Shown piece after piece: positions 1 through 7,472 of a stretch of DNA of 64,000 nucleotides. The notes beneath the pieces were generated by a model. It was not told where the DNA came from and searched no databases. It worked only from the letters and a program-made list of their open reading frames with translations. Made by a program: the position numbers and the translations under genes. The DNA is from UBA9732 sp052170315 (lineage in GTDB: Bacteria; Spirochaetota; Spirochaetia; Sphaerochaetales; Sphaerochaetaceae). The stretch spans positions 42,324-106,323 of the forward strand of contig JBQNAT010000008.1 of assembly GCA_052170315.1 (NCBI GenBank). The letters run 5' to 3'. Numbering within the stretch: the stretch's first letter is position 1; every line of letters starts with the position of its first letter.

Positions 1-1109
1 ACCAATAATAGGCTGAATCCAAAAACGCCTTCCATTGAAAAGCCCAACACTTCGTCTTTTTTCTTGTTGCATCATTTCCTTAATTGAACCAAAAGATTTG
101 CTTCCTTTTCGCCGAGAAAAAACCAATTCTGCATCCTCAATGCTATATAGTTTTATGCCTTTGTGTTTTTCAAGAAGATGAAATTTCTCCTTTAGTATTG
201 CTACAGACGAAAACCCCTTCACAACAAAATCCAAATCAGACTCAAGTTTATATCCTCCAAGTAAAATACTTCCCTCGATGCCGATATCAGACAAAGGAAT
301 ACCAAATTCTTTAGTTAAAATAGTGATTAATCTACATGCATCTTTTAATACTACATCGGTTCCTCTATAATTGCACAATTCCAAAGCTTTAGAAAATGGA
401 TTATAAACTTTTTCAATTTCTGGGAAATCAAATATACATAAATCTTCCCCGTATCTATCCACACGAGATACTTTGCATTTAGAAAATATCCTTGCATACA
501 TAATTGATTCTACATATGAATCAAGTCTGAAATAATTTGTAACATCAATCTTTCTCGATTTGATGTTATTTGAACCTTTTGAAACAAAATACTTTGGAAT
601 ACCAATCACTTTACCGTTTTCATAACAGTTTTCTGCAATTGTATGACAAAAAATACCATTTTTAAGCCTAAAATAAAAAGGAAATTGAATTATTTCCTCT
701 GCATTTTTAACTCCATAAAGCTGTTGAATTTCTTTCATCACCCTGTTTCTATTTGAAGAGTGAATTGAATTTCTTAGTACACTTTTTCCATACTTGTTTC
801 TTAAAGTTTTATTGTTATTTTGACTAAAGCCGACTCCCACCAGTTCATTTAGCTTATCAATTGCATTTTTTGCTTTGACTAAAAAAAGATTACAGGTCCT
901 TCTGAAAGATATTCAACAATATATTTATAGTATGGTTGTTGTCGACTTTCCGCATATAAAACTTCAATATCCCTTATAGTTAATTTTTTCTTTTTAAAAC
1001 AAATGACTTCAAATCCTTCTTGCTGAATATCTTGTATAATTTCGTGTTCTAAATTTCTTTCACACACATCTGGTTTCAATAAACATAGTGTTTTTTCAAT
1101 TAACATCAT
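1..1109 (-). pseudogene. NDK-nucleotidyltransferase fusion, frameshifted, runs off the left edge
   Basis: The first ~130 residues form a nucleoside-diphosphate-kinase domain with the catalytic set kept: Lys12 in LLKPDV, Arg104 in KTLRNKYG, Asn114 and the phosphoryl-accepting His117 in NSIHSSN. A TAG at 879-881 ends this frame at residue 76, but adding one base to the A7 run at 881-887 lets the same protein read on without a stop to position 1. The distal part ends in a nucleotidyltransferase signature (GS...ESDLDFVV, near 229-260) and resembles the uncharacterised predicted nucleotidyltransferases common in archaea (COG1665-like, from memory). The ATG overlaps the stop of the upstream aminotransferase (ATGA at 1106-1109), so the two are translationally coupled. 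A normal stand-alone ndk lies at 5258. The lesion could be real decay, homopolymer slippage used as a switch, or a sequencing error. The domain call is good; function is unknown. Confidence 0.7.
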
Positions 1110-2497
1110 ACAAAATCTCCATTTGTGTCCGATAAACGCACATTTCCATCGTATGGACTCTCATATTTTGTTTTCTTATAGTAATACTCTACCAATTCGT
1201 TTATATTACTAGTTATCTTAAAAAAACCTTCTTTATATAAGTCAATAAGCTTCTTATTTAAGAAAATAGAAGCTGAAGGTCCGTTATTTCCAATTGCAAA
1301 TGAATAGTCAATTGCGTTTAAAGTGTTTTTATGTCTCTCATAAGAATAGTTTTCTCTATACAATTGAAGATTTTTTACATTCAAAGCCCAAGGATAAACA
1401 TCATTCTTTTTACACTCCTTTATTCTTCGGAAAATCAGTTGTCCATATACAGGATGAGTTTGGTATAATCTAAGTGGCAATCCTTCCGCTTGCATTATAT
1501 CCATGATACATTCTCTTAATAAACCAGTATTAGACAATTCTAGATTTTTTCCGTTGCATTTATATCTGCAAAAATGATAAACATGTTCAAATCCGGGTTC
1601 TTGGTTTTGTGTTTCCAAATAGGGAACATTTAAATCAATGAAGGCATTCAAATCTCGGACATTTTTTTGAATCGAAGATATAATTTTCTCAAAATGTTCT
1701 AGTTGTGGTTTTAAAAAAAGACAATTAAAAGGACTAGGCTTATAATTAAAACCATATGAAAAAATGTTATAGAAAAACTTATTACTGTTTTCTAATACTT
1801 TCCTTCCATAGGTCTTTACTGAATTTGCATTATTTATTAATTCAAGATCATTTGTACATATTCCGCCTAATTCTCCACAACTAGCTAATTGTTTTGCAGG
1901 CATAAAACTAAAACATCCGACATGTCCAATCGTTCCAACAAACCGTCCATTTACTTTTGCCCCAAAAGCTTGAGCAGCATCTTCAATCAACTTTATATTG
2001 TTAGCATCCGCAATCTCTCTCAATTTAATAACTCTTGCAGGGTATCCATTTAAATGTACAGCAATAATGGCTCTAACTTTTTTAAAGACTCCAAGCAATG
2101 ATACAACATCATTTTCATCTATGTTATAAGTCTCTATGTTTATATCTGCAAAAATTGGAATTGCATTAGCCATTAAAACTGAAAAAGCAGGTGCTGGAAA
2201 AGTATAAGCAGGAACGATAACTTCATCTCCAGGTTTTACTCCACATGCTATCAATGCAGCATGGAGAGCAGCTACCCCAGAAGAAAAGAAAGAAAAAAAC
2301 TTACAGCCAATATAATCTTTAAATTGATTTTCAATATCTTGTATTTCTTTATTTCTATTTGAAGCAAAATTTCGTCTTTCAAGATATCTGACTAAATCTT
2401 CAGAATCCTCACAGCGTGGAGGTCACAAATATTTAAGAGTATTTATATCAGCACAAATCTTATTTTCATTGTTTATTGCCAGTTTTTTAGTATTCAC
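1106..2497 (-). pseudogene. DegT/DnrJ/EryC1/StrS aminotransferase with one in-frame stop
   Basis: This is a PLP-dependent sugar-aminotransferase-fold protein of about 463 codons, normal length for the family. Visible motifs are SSGVAALHAAL (cofactor phosphate site), IEDAAQAFGA with the PLP-contacting Asp (residue ~173) and FMPAKQLAS with the Schiff-base Lys (residue ~202). The frame is open from a GTG at 2497 except for TGA at 2423-2425 (codon 25). The sequence on both sides fits the family: LAINNENKI before it and PPRCEDSEDLVRYLE after it, so the TGA stands where the family has the Trp of its WP motif (TGG to TGA). No good ribosome site precedes the GTG, so the exact start is uncertain. Members make amino sugars for surface glycans or antibiotics, or aminate other ketones. 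It is coupled to the NDK-nucleotidyltransferase fusion downstream. Confidence 0.75.
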
Positions 2498-2567
2498 AAG
2501 TAAAGAGTAACATTGAATATTGTAGAAGGCTATTCCTTTTTCCAACCTTTTACAGTTAGTGCGAGCA

Positions 2568-2592
2568 GCGCCGTTTGAAAAAGAAAATGCAA
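2568..2592. repeat. Extra copy of the IS30 end
   Basis: A 25-bp stretch here is the inverted complement of 3544-3568 with one mismatch. It covers the outer part of the IS30 terminal repeat (TTGAAAAAGAAAATGCAA) and also six bases outside it (GCGCCG). It lies about 110 bp left of the left end of the element at 2680, between that element and the aminotransferase start. The rest of 2498-2679 holds no recognisable gene. Confidence 0.55.
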
Positions 2593-2679
2593 GGAAAATC
2601 CATATTTCCACAATTAAGAAATTAACAACAGACCAGATAAATCTTTGCAACAGGAAAAATTGATAATTTTTTGGTCAAT

Positions 2680-2706
2680 TGAAAAAGAAAATGCAACAGA
2701 AAGCCC
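2680..2706 (+). repeat. IS30 left terminal inverted repeat
   Basis: This 27-bp sequence begins TTGAAAAAGAAAATGCAACA and ends in AAAGCC. It is the inverted complement of 3535-3561 with a single G/A difference, which defines the left end of the element. Confidence 0.75.
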
Positions 2707-2807
2707 GTCCAAGAAGAAGTTACATTTTGTTTTACACTGAAGTTGCAAATAGGATTACAATACAATTCTCAAGATGAAAGACATGGCTCTGATAGGAGTA
2801 AAGAGTT

Positions 2808-3512
2808 ATGACAAAAGTACATTTGACACTAAGCGAGAGGATTGTGATAGAAGGAATGTTGAAAAATGGTAGAATTTTTGCAGAGATAGGAAGAGCTGTA
2901 AACAAGAACAGATCAACAATATCAAGAGAAGTGCAAAATCATTGTATAGAGAAGAAAATCAATACATTCAATCAAAAATTCAATGACTGTCAGAAAAGAA
3001 CAAACTGTCCAATGAATGTGATAACGACAGATGTAATAGGAGAAATTGCTCAAATTTTAAACGTTTTTGACGGGAATAGTTGTCCCGGCTACAAATAAGA
3101 AGTATGTAAGAAGCTACTTAAAGTTCCATATGTATGTAATAATTGTAAGGAGAAACCAACTTGTACATTAACAAAAGCATACTATGAAGCTTGCGGATCA
3201 GAAGAACAGTATCGGAAGGAGTTAAAAAAAAGCAGGCAAGGTCTTTCGATAACAGAGAAAGAAGCGAAGGAACTACAAAATCTGATAAGATCATTGGTAG
3301 AACAAGGTCAATCATTACAGGTAATCAATATGTGTAATTCAGAGAAGACAGGTAAAAGCACAAAAACTTTGTACACCTATGTTAACAGTGGAGTTTTTCC
3401 GGAGATTAAGAATATTGATTTGCCAAGAAAGGTAATCTACAGAAAAAGATACAAGAAACTTGATCATACTTACAAAATGGATACTTCTTTTAGGAAAGGA
3501 ATGTTGCATTAA
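2808..3512 (+). pseudogene. IS30-family transposase fragment
   Basis: The product starts with the IS30-type helix-turn-helix (HLTLSERIVIEGMLKNG... STISREV), which binds the element ends. The reading frame carries an in-frame TAA at 3096-3098 and then continues in the same frame with the Cys-rich and linker segments (VCNNCKEKPTC, SRQGLSITEKEAKEL, TLYTYV, NIDLPRKV) up to 3512. It stops before the DDE catalytic domain, giving 234 readable residues against the usual 320-380. The start has a plausible ribosome site (TAGGAG). With both a nonsense codon and a missing catalytic domain it cannot encode an active enzyme. Confidence 0.8.
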
Positions 3513-3534
3513 GTTCTACAACCGTATGCCGGAT

Positions 3535-3561
3535 GGCTTTTTGTTGCATTTTCTTTTTCAA
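3535..3561 (-). repeat. IS30 right terminal inverted repeat
   Basis: This 27-bp sequence begins GGCTTTTTGTTGCATT and is the inverted complement of 2680-2706 with one mismatch. It lies directly after the truncated transposase frame, showing that the deletion removed internal DNA rather than the end. Confidence 0.75.
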
Positions 3562-3625
3562 TCGGCGCGGGGCTCCTTTTTTCTCTCCTTTTTAAGTTTT
3601 TTGTGCAATTTTTTTGCGCTTGTGC

Positions 3626-3631
3626 TATACT
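3626..3631 (+). promoter_or_regulatory. -10 box for the candidate small RNA
   Basis: TATACT lies in an AT-rich stretch just right of the IS element. No convincing -35 accompanies it: GTGCAA at 17-bp spacing is the nearest. Transcription would begin near 3638. Confidence 0.3.
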
Positions 3632-3637
3632 CAATTA

Positions 3638-3737
3638 GCTCGTTATACAAAAAGAGAAAAGAGTGGTTTCATATGCCTGTCAGGCTATGGGGCCGGGAAG
3701 GGGACTGAAGCCGAAAGGCATAGGTTCCTTTTTCTTT
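3638..3737 (+). ncRNA. Candidate small structured RNA
   Basis: There is no protein gene in 3513-3739. This stretch has a -10 box upstream and folds into nested stems: TATGCCT (3672-3678) with AGGCATA (3716-3722), enclosing GGCT (3683-3686) with AGCC (3709-3712) around a G-rich loop. A T-rich run follows at 3729-3737. That is the layout of a short independently terminated RNA. I compared it with the SRP RNA core (GGTCAGG...GGAAGGAAGCAGCC) and it does not fit. The hairpin alone could instead be a terminator. The evidence is structural only. Confidence 0.3.
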
Positions 3738-3739
3738 AT

Positions 3740-4279
3740 TCAGTAATCTTTTATTTTTCTGAGAGTTTTTCTGATGTAGAGGAAAGTTTCCTTTTCGCCT
3801 TTCAGGGCAAGCATTTCCACAAGTGCCTTAAGCCGGGCTCTGGTTTCTTCATGCATGTTCTCTTCATGGTTTCTGAGTTCAAAATACTCCAGCGCGCTTC
3901 TTTGAGTGTATTTATCCTTAAGATAAATCTTGCAGGCAGCAACCCTGTCGCAGAACATTTCTATAAGGAACACAAGAGGCATTTTCACGGGTATGACTTT
4001 CTTTTCCGTTATTGAGTAGTCCATCCAGTAGTCAAAGTGGTGACAGTTACGCCCTTTGTGGTGCATCCATGCCTTTGAATAACCGTATTTTCTTCTTTCG
4101 CCGTCAGTGGGGCTGCGCGTTCCCGTATAGAATTTAACGCCCGGGAAAAATTCCGACGGACTGTATTTGGAAAGGTCGTGAACCAGCCCCCGCCACGGTA
4201 TGCCTGCTTTGAAACAGTGGAGCATTACAAGGTGTCTGTGTTTTGTAATGGTATGGAGGTGCCCGAAGAATTTATTCAT
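3740..4279 (-). CDS. DUF5662 family protein
   Basis: A 179-residue soluble protein of unknown function. It has the hallmark layout of DUF5662: an N-terminal helix (HLHTITKHRHLVMLHC), then GIPWRGLVHDLSKYSPSEF, GTRSPTDGERRKYGYSKAWMHHK and GRNCHHFDYW. The many conserved His and Asp residues (HDLSK, HHKGRNCHH) suggest a metal-binding, HD-like helical enzyme, but no reaction is known. I chose the ATG at 4279 because it forms an ATGA overlap with the stop of the lipid-kinase gene upstream and removes about 28 out-of-family residues from the longer frame. It is probably cotranscribed with that kinase. Confidence 0.75.
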   Translation of the reverse strand: MNKFFGHLHTITKHRHLVMLHCFKAGIPWRGLVHDLSKYSPSEFFPGVKFYTGTRSPTDGERRKYGYSKAWMHHKGRNCHHFDYWMDYSITEKKVIPVKMPLVFLIEMFCDRVAACKIYLKDKYTQRSALEYFELRNHEENMHEETRARLKALVEMLALKGEKETFLYIRKTLRKIKDY

Positions 4280-5172
4280 GGTAAAAGCATGTTCAGGCTC
4301 TGCCTGCGGTTTTCGATTGTGACAAAGGTATGTGTGCCGCCGTCCTCTCCGTCCAGCGTCCATGGAGTTTTTTCATCAGTCTCAAAATTAAATTTTGACG
4401 ATTTTACGGACAACAGGCCTTCATTATTCAGATTCCCATAGAGAAGGCCGTTGATAATATGGTCTGCTTCCATGATATTCGTCGGTTTTCTGACAAATAA
4501 ACCTTCAAGCAGACCATCATCCATTTTTGAATCTCGGGGAACCAACTGTTTCATTCCCGCAACCGATTTTGAGTTTGAAATTATACCGAACACAAATTTT
4601 CCCTCAAATATTTCATTGTCTGTCGTGATTTTCATTTTGCGGCATGATGCGGAAAAAGTTTTCAGGTCAACGTATTTCAGTGCGTTGATGAAATAGGCTA
4701 ATGGACCCAGAATATTTTTGGAGTTTTGGTCTGTAAGGTAGGGTACGTCGGTTCCTACGCCGAATGCCGCAACATAGGAAAAGTAATTGTTTCCGAAAGA
4801 ACCTATGTCTATCAGACGGCGGCTTTCTCCTGCCGCAAGTTTTGCGGCATCTTCCATTTTTTTTGAGATTTTGTGGGATGTCGCGAAATCGTTAGTAGTT
4901 CCTGCCGGTATGTAGCCAAGGTCCGGTCTTTTTTCAAGATTCATGAAGGCATTTACCGCTTCATGAAGTATCCCGTCTCCTCCTGCGACGACAACTCTTT
5001 CGAATCTTGTGTCCCACTCAAGAATCTTGCTGAAGGCATCGGCCTTTGCCTGAGTGGGATAGGCGGATACCAAAAAGTTCTCTTTGGTGAGGATGTCGAT
5101 TATTTTTGAGAGGCCGGAGGCAATTTTACCCGTGCCTGCGCGTGGATTAAAAAGGAAAAGCAGTTTCCGCAT
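4276..5172 (-). CDS. dagK: Diacylglycerol/lipid kinase (DagK/YegS/BmrU family)
   Basis: A 298-residue cytosolic or membrane-associated lipid kinase that would phosphorylate diacylglycerol or a related lipid with ATP, feeding phosphatidic acid back to phospholipid synthesis. The N-terminus MRKLLFLFNPRAGTGK carries the family phosphate-binding motif. VVVAGGDGILHEAVNAF holds the GGDG nucleotide site, and GYIPAGTTNDFA is the canonical downstream motif. The C-terminal lobe contains the family LDGED sequence. Its -10 box ends only six bases before the ATG and there is no separate ribosome site, so the message may be leaderless. Its stop overlaps the start of the DUF5662 gene. It is divergent from ndk. 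Confidence 0.85.
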   Translation of the reverse strand: MRKLLFLFNPRAGTGKIASGLSKIIDILTKENFLVSAYPTQAKADAFSKILEWDTRFERVVVAGGDGILHEAVNAFMNLEKRPDLGYIPAGTTNDFATSHKISKKMEDAAKLAAGESRRLIDIGSFGNNYFSYVAAFGVGTDVPYLTDQNSKNILGPLAYFINALKYVDLKTFSASCRKMKITTDNEIFEGKFVFGIISNSKSVAGMKQLVPRDSKMDDGLLEGLFVRKPTNIMEADHIINGLLYGNLNNEGLLSVKSSKFNFETDEKTPWTLDGEDGGTHTFVTIENRRQSLNMLLP

Positions 5173-5178
5173 GCCTGG

Positions 5179-5184
5179 ATTATA
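5179..5184 (-). promoter_or_regulatory. -10 box of dagK, 6 nt from the ATG
   Basis: A perfect TATAAT on the minus strand (ATTATA as printed) ends six bases before the dagK ATG at 5172. No good -35 is visible. The expected transcription start falls on or next to the start codon. Confidence 0.5.
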
Positions 5185-5227
5185 GCTTTAAAACCTAAAC
5201 AACTGGAAGAGTCGGCGCGATTTATTG

Positions 5228-5233
5228 TATAAT
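5228..5233 (+). promoter_or_regulatory. -10 box of ndk
   Basis: TATAAT lies 24 bases before the ndk ATG, leaving room for a short leader with a GAGGAAG ribosome site. No consensus -35 is evident. Confidence 0.5.
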
Positions 5234-5257
5234 TCCCGCGATTTATAGAGGAAGAAA

Positions 5258-5722
5258 ATGACAGAGAGGACATTCATCGCAATTAAACCGGACGCGGTAC
5301 AGAGAGGCCTTATCGGGAAAATTATTGAAAGGATAGAGGATAAGGGTTATAAGATAGTTGCGCTAAAGATGATTCAGGTATCCGACAAGCAGGCAGCTGA
5401 CCACTATGCGGAGCACTTTGGAAAACCTTTTTATTCGAACCTTGTGAAGTTCATAACAAGCGCGCCAATCGTCGCAATGGTAGTTGAAGGAGACAATGCA
5501 ATAGCCGGAATGAGGCAGATGATGGGTAAAACAAACCCCGCGAATGCTGAAGTTGGAACCGTAAGAGGAGATTTTTCGCCGGAGATGAGCTTCAATGTTA
5601 TTCACGGCTCGGACGGATATGAAAGTGCGGCAAGGGAAATTGCCATCTATTTCAAGCCGGAAGAGATATGCGATAAATGGTTCACGGCTTTTGAGATACT
5701 TAAGGAAAAGATGAACGGATGA
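5258..5722 (+). CDS. ndk: Nucleoside-diphosphate kinase
   Basis: A 154-residue cytosolic enzyme that transfers the gamma phosphate of ATP to NDPs through a phosphohistidine, balancing nucleoside triphosphate pools. It begins TERTFIAIKPDAVQRG with the catalytic Lys, contains GTVRGDF with the conserved Arg, and FNVIHGSDGYESA with the active-site His. The length is typical. The start follows GAGGAAG at good spacing. It stands alone, divergent from dagK, and ends one base before the convergent AEC transporter gene. A second, fused and damaged NDK domain lies at the left edge of the window. Confidence 0.95.
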   Translation: MTERTFIAIKPDAVQRGLIGKIIERIEDKGYKIVALKMIQVSDKQAADHYAEHFGKPFYSNLVKFITSAPIVAMVVEGDNAIAGMRQMMGKTNPANAEVGTVRGDFSPEMSFNVIHGSDGYESAAREIAIYFKPEEICDKWFTAFEILKEKMNG

Positions 5723-5723
5723 T

Positions 5724-6668
5724 TCAGACCAGCCCTACGGTAAAGCCCACCAGACAGAACCATCCGAAAAGTGTCAGCATACTTATCAGGGATGACATGA
5801 TAACAATTTCGTTTGCCAGCTCCGAATCGCCGCCCATCGCAACGGCGGTGCTGTAGGAGTTTACCGCGGTAGGGGCTGCGGCAAATATCATTATTGCAAC
5901 AAGATTAGCGCCCCTCAGACCCAGGGCAATAGATACCGGTATTATAACCATGGGCAGGAAAATAAGTTTTCCTAAAAGTGTCCATATGAGATGAATTTTG
6001 TAATTCTTTATATGGCTGAAGTCAAAGGATGCGCCAAGGGCTATCATTGAAAGCGGGGTGGTCAGGGCGCTTATCTTTGAAATGATTCCTGTCATTATCC
6101 ATTTAGGAATAACAAATCCTGTGAGGTTCAGAACAATACCGACTATACTGCCTACAACAAGAGGGTTTCTGATTACATTAAGAAGAAGCTTTGGCCGGCT
6201 TGCGGCGTTTCCTGTATAGCGTTCAAAAATGAAAGCCGAAAGACTGTTGTTAAGCGGCACAAGAATAACGGCGATAACCGAGACTATTCCGATATTGTCG
6301 GTTCCGCATATGCTCTGCGCAATCGGTATACCCAAAATCGCGTAATTTGCCTTGTAGATACCCTGAATAATTACAGGTATCTGTGTTTTGTCTTTTACAA
6401 AGCGCGGTACTGTCAGCCATGACAAAAGAAAGAATCCGACAATGCTTACGGCAACAACCATGACGGGCAGAAGCTCAATATCTTCCCTCAAATTGGCCTT
6501 GTAAATCGTTTCTCCGCACATGACCGAAAGGAAGAATCTGAAGCATATGATATTAATCTGTTTTGTGGACTGCTTGTTAAGGTATTTCTTTTTCTGAAAA
6601 AAATAGCCAACGGCCATGAACGCCATAAGCGGCGTTATTGCCGCAGCAGATATCCGAATTACATTCAT
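5724..6668 (-). CDS. AEC family (auxin efflux carrier-like) transporter
   Basis: A 314-residue inner-membrane protein with about ten hydrophobic helices in two five-helix halves, the architecture of AEC/BASS-fold carriers, which move organic acids such as malate or malonate out of or into cells. Recognisable family segments are GIYKANYAILGIPIAQ in the first half and MIFAAAPTAVNSY near the end of the second. I chose the ATG at 6668, eight bases after the pyrH stop, over the longer frame that would overlap pyrH. It is probably cotranscribed with pyrH. The substrate cannot be deduced. Confidence 0.8.
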   Translation of the reverse strand: MNVIRISAAAITPLMAFMAVGYFFQKKKYLNKQSTKQINIICFRFFLSVMCGETIYKANLREDIELLPVMVVAVSIVGFFLLSWLTVPRFVKDKTQIPVIIQGIYKANYAILGIPIAQSICGTDNIGIVSVIAVILVPLNNSLSAFIFERYTGNAASRPKLLLNVIRNPLVVGSIVGIVLNLTGFVIPKWIMTGIISKISALTTPLSMIALGASFDFSHIKNYKIHLIWTLLGKLIFLPMVIIPVSIALGLRGANLVAIMIFAAAPTAVNSYSTAVAMGGDSELANEIVIMSSLISMLTLFGWFCLVGFTVGLV

Positions 6669-6675
6669 GTACCGG

Positions 6676-7377
6676 TCAGCCTCCGATGACAGTCCCTTCA
6701 AACTTGCCGCCGTTTAGGATTGCAAGGGTATTTTCAGTATTCCTTCCGTCTGCGCAGATTACAGATATACCTGCTTCCTGCGCAAGCTTGGAGGCTATGG
6801 GGTCAAACGGAGCATTCTTTCCGGGAACCCATTCGTTTCCTACCATTTTGCGGAAATCGGGCCAGGAAATTTTATCTATGGGCTTTGCGTCGGGATTCTT
6901 TCCCGGGTCATCAGTATATACTTTTTTGATGTTTGAAAGGTTAATCACCTTCAAAGAGCCAAAGCGTTTTGCAAGGTAAACAGCATCAGTATCCGTTGAG
7001 AAACCGGGTTTCCAGCCACCCGCGATAAGGATTCGACCGGAAAAAAGTATGTTCTTGTCTGTTGGATTGGTTACGACGGGGTCTTTACAAAGGTCTCCGA
7101 AAACAGCCCTGACAAGTTCAGCGTTCAGGTGCGTTGCCTTGATGCCTATCCAGTCCTGAGCGTTTGTATCCTGTGCGGACGCGTCAGCTATAACTGCCCT
7201 GTATGCCTGCTGGTAAACTCTTGCAGGAGCTCCGCCTCCGCATACGAAAATGAGTTTCGCTTCAGGGTTATCTTTGAGATAGGTTTTTATTTTTGAAAGA
7301 AAATCCGACAGGAAAGCCGAGTTTACATTATCAGGGGCAATTATTGAGCCTCCGACTGAAAGAACGGATAAAAGCAT
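6676..7377 (-). CDS. pyrH: UMP kinase, archaeal/spirochaete type
   Basis: A 233-residue member of the amino-acid-kinase fold that phosphorylates UMP to UDP for RNA, DNA and sugar-nucleotide synthesis. It has the shorter archaeal-type arrangement also found in spirochaetes: LSVGGSII at the N-terminus, LIFVCGGGAPARVYQ, DTDAVYLAKRFGS for the nucleotide site, NLSNIKKVYTDDP and WVPGKNAPFDPIAS. A clear AAGGAG ribosome site precedes the ATG. The AEC transporter gene follows eight bases after the stop. Confidence 0.85.
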   Translation of the reverse strand: MLLSVLSVGGSIIAPDNVNSAFLSDFLSKIKTYLKDNPEAKLIFVCGGGAPARVYQQAYRAVIADASAQDTNAQDWIGIKATHLNAELVRAVFGDLCKDPVVTNPTDKNILFSGRILIAGGWKPGFSTDTDAVYLAKRFGSLKVINLSNIKKVYTDDPGKNPDAKPIDKISWPDFRKMVGNEWVPGKNAPFDPIASKLAQEAGISVICADGRNTENTLAILNGGKFEGTVIGG

Positions 7378-7472
7378 TTACGTCTCCTTGTAGCTTTGAC
7401 GAATCTAAATTCGATTCTATTGTTTACACGGCGCAAGTTTCAACCCGTAAAGGGGAACGAATTAAATCCAAA

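Larger units (their letters stand above)
2680..3561 (+). mobile_element. IS30-family element, internally deleted (882 bp)
   Basis: The element is bounded by 27-bp terminal inverted repeats (2680-2706 and 3535-3561) that match at 26 of 27 positions. Between them is the amino-terminal two thirds of an IS30-type transposase. The element is shorter than the usual 1.0-1.25 kb because the catalytic DDE domain is absent, while the right end is intact. It therefore looks like a non-autonomous deletion derivative that a complete relative could still mobilise. No clear target duplication is visible. It sits upstream of the broken aminotransferase gene in AT-rich DNA. Confidence 0.75.

Noticed and set aside
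2423..2425. TGA read as tryptophan (recoding)
   Set aside because: TGA ends many intact genes in this window, and no other conserved Trp position was seen with TGA. A point mutation or read error is simpler.
2423..2650. A separate 75-residue gene upstream of the aminotransferase
   Set aside because: Its last ~24 codons (from the GTG at 2497) are in the aminotransferase frame and match that family's N-terminus; the remainder has no ribosome site or recognisable motif.
3638..3737. Bacterial SRP RNA
   Set aside because: The GTCAGG and GGGAAGG pieces look similar, but the tight GGTCAGGTCCGGAAGGAAGCAGC hairpin cannot be formed; the spacing is wrong.
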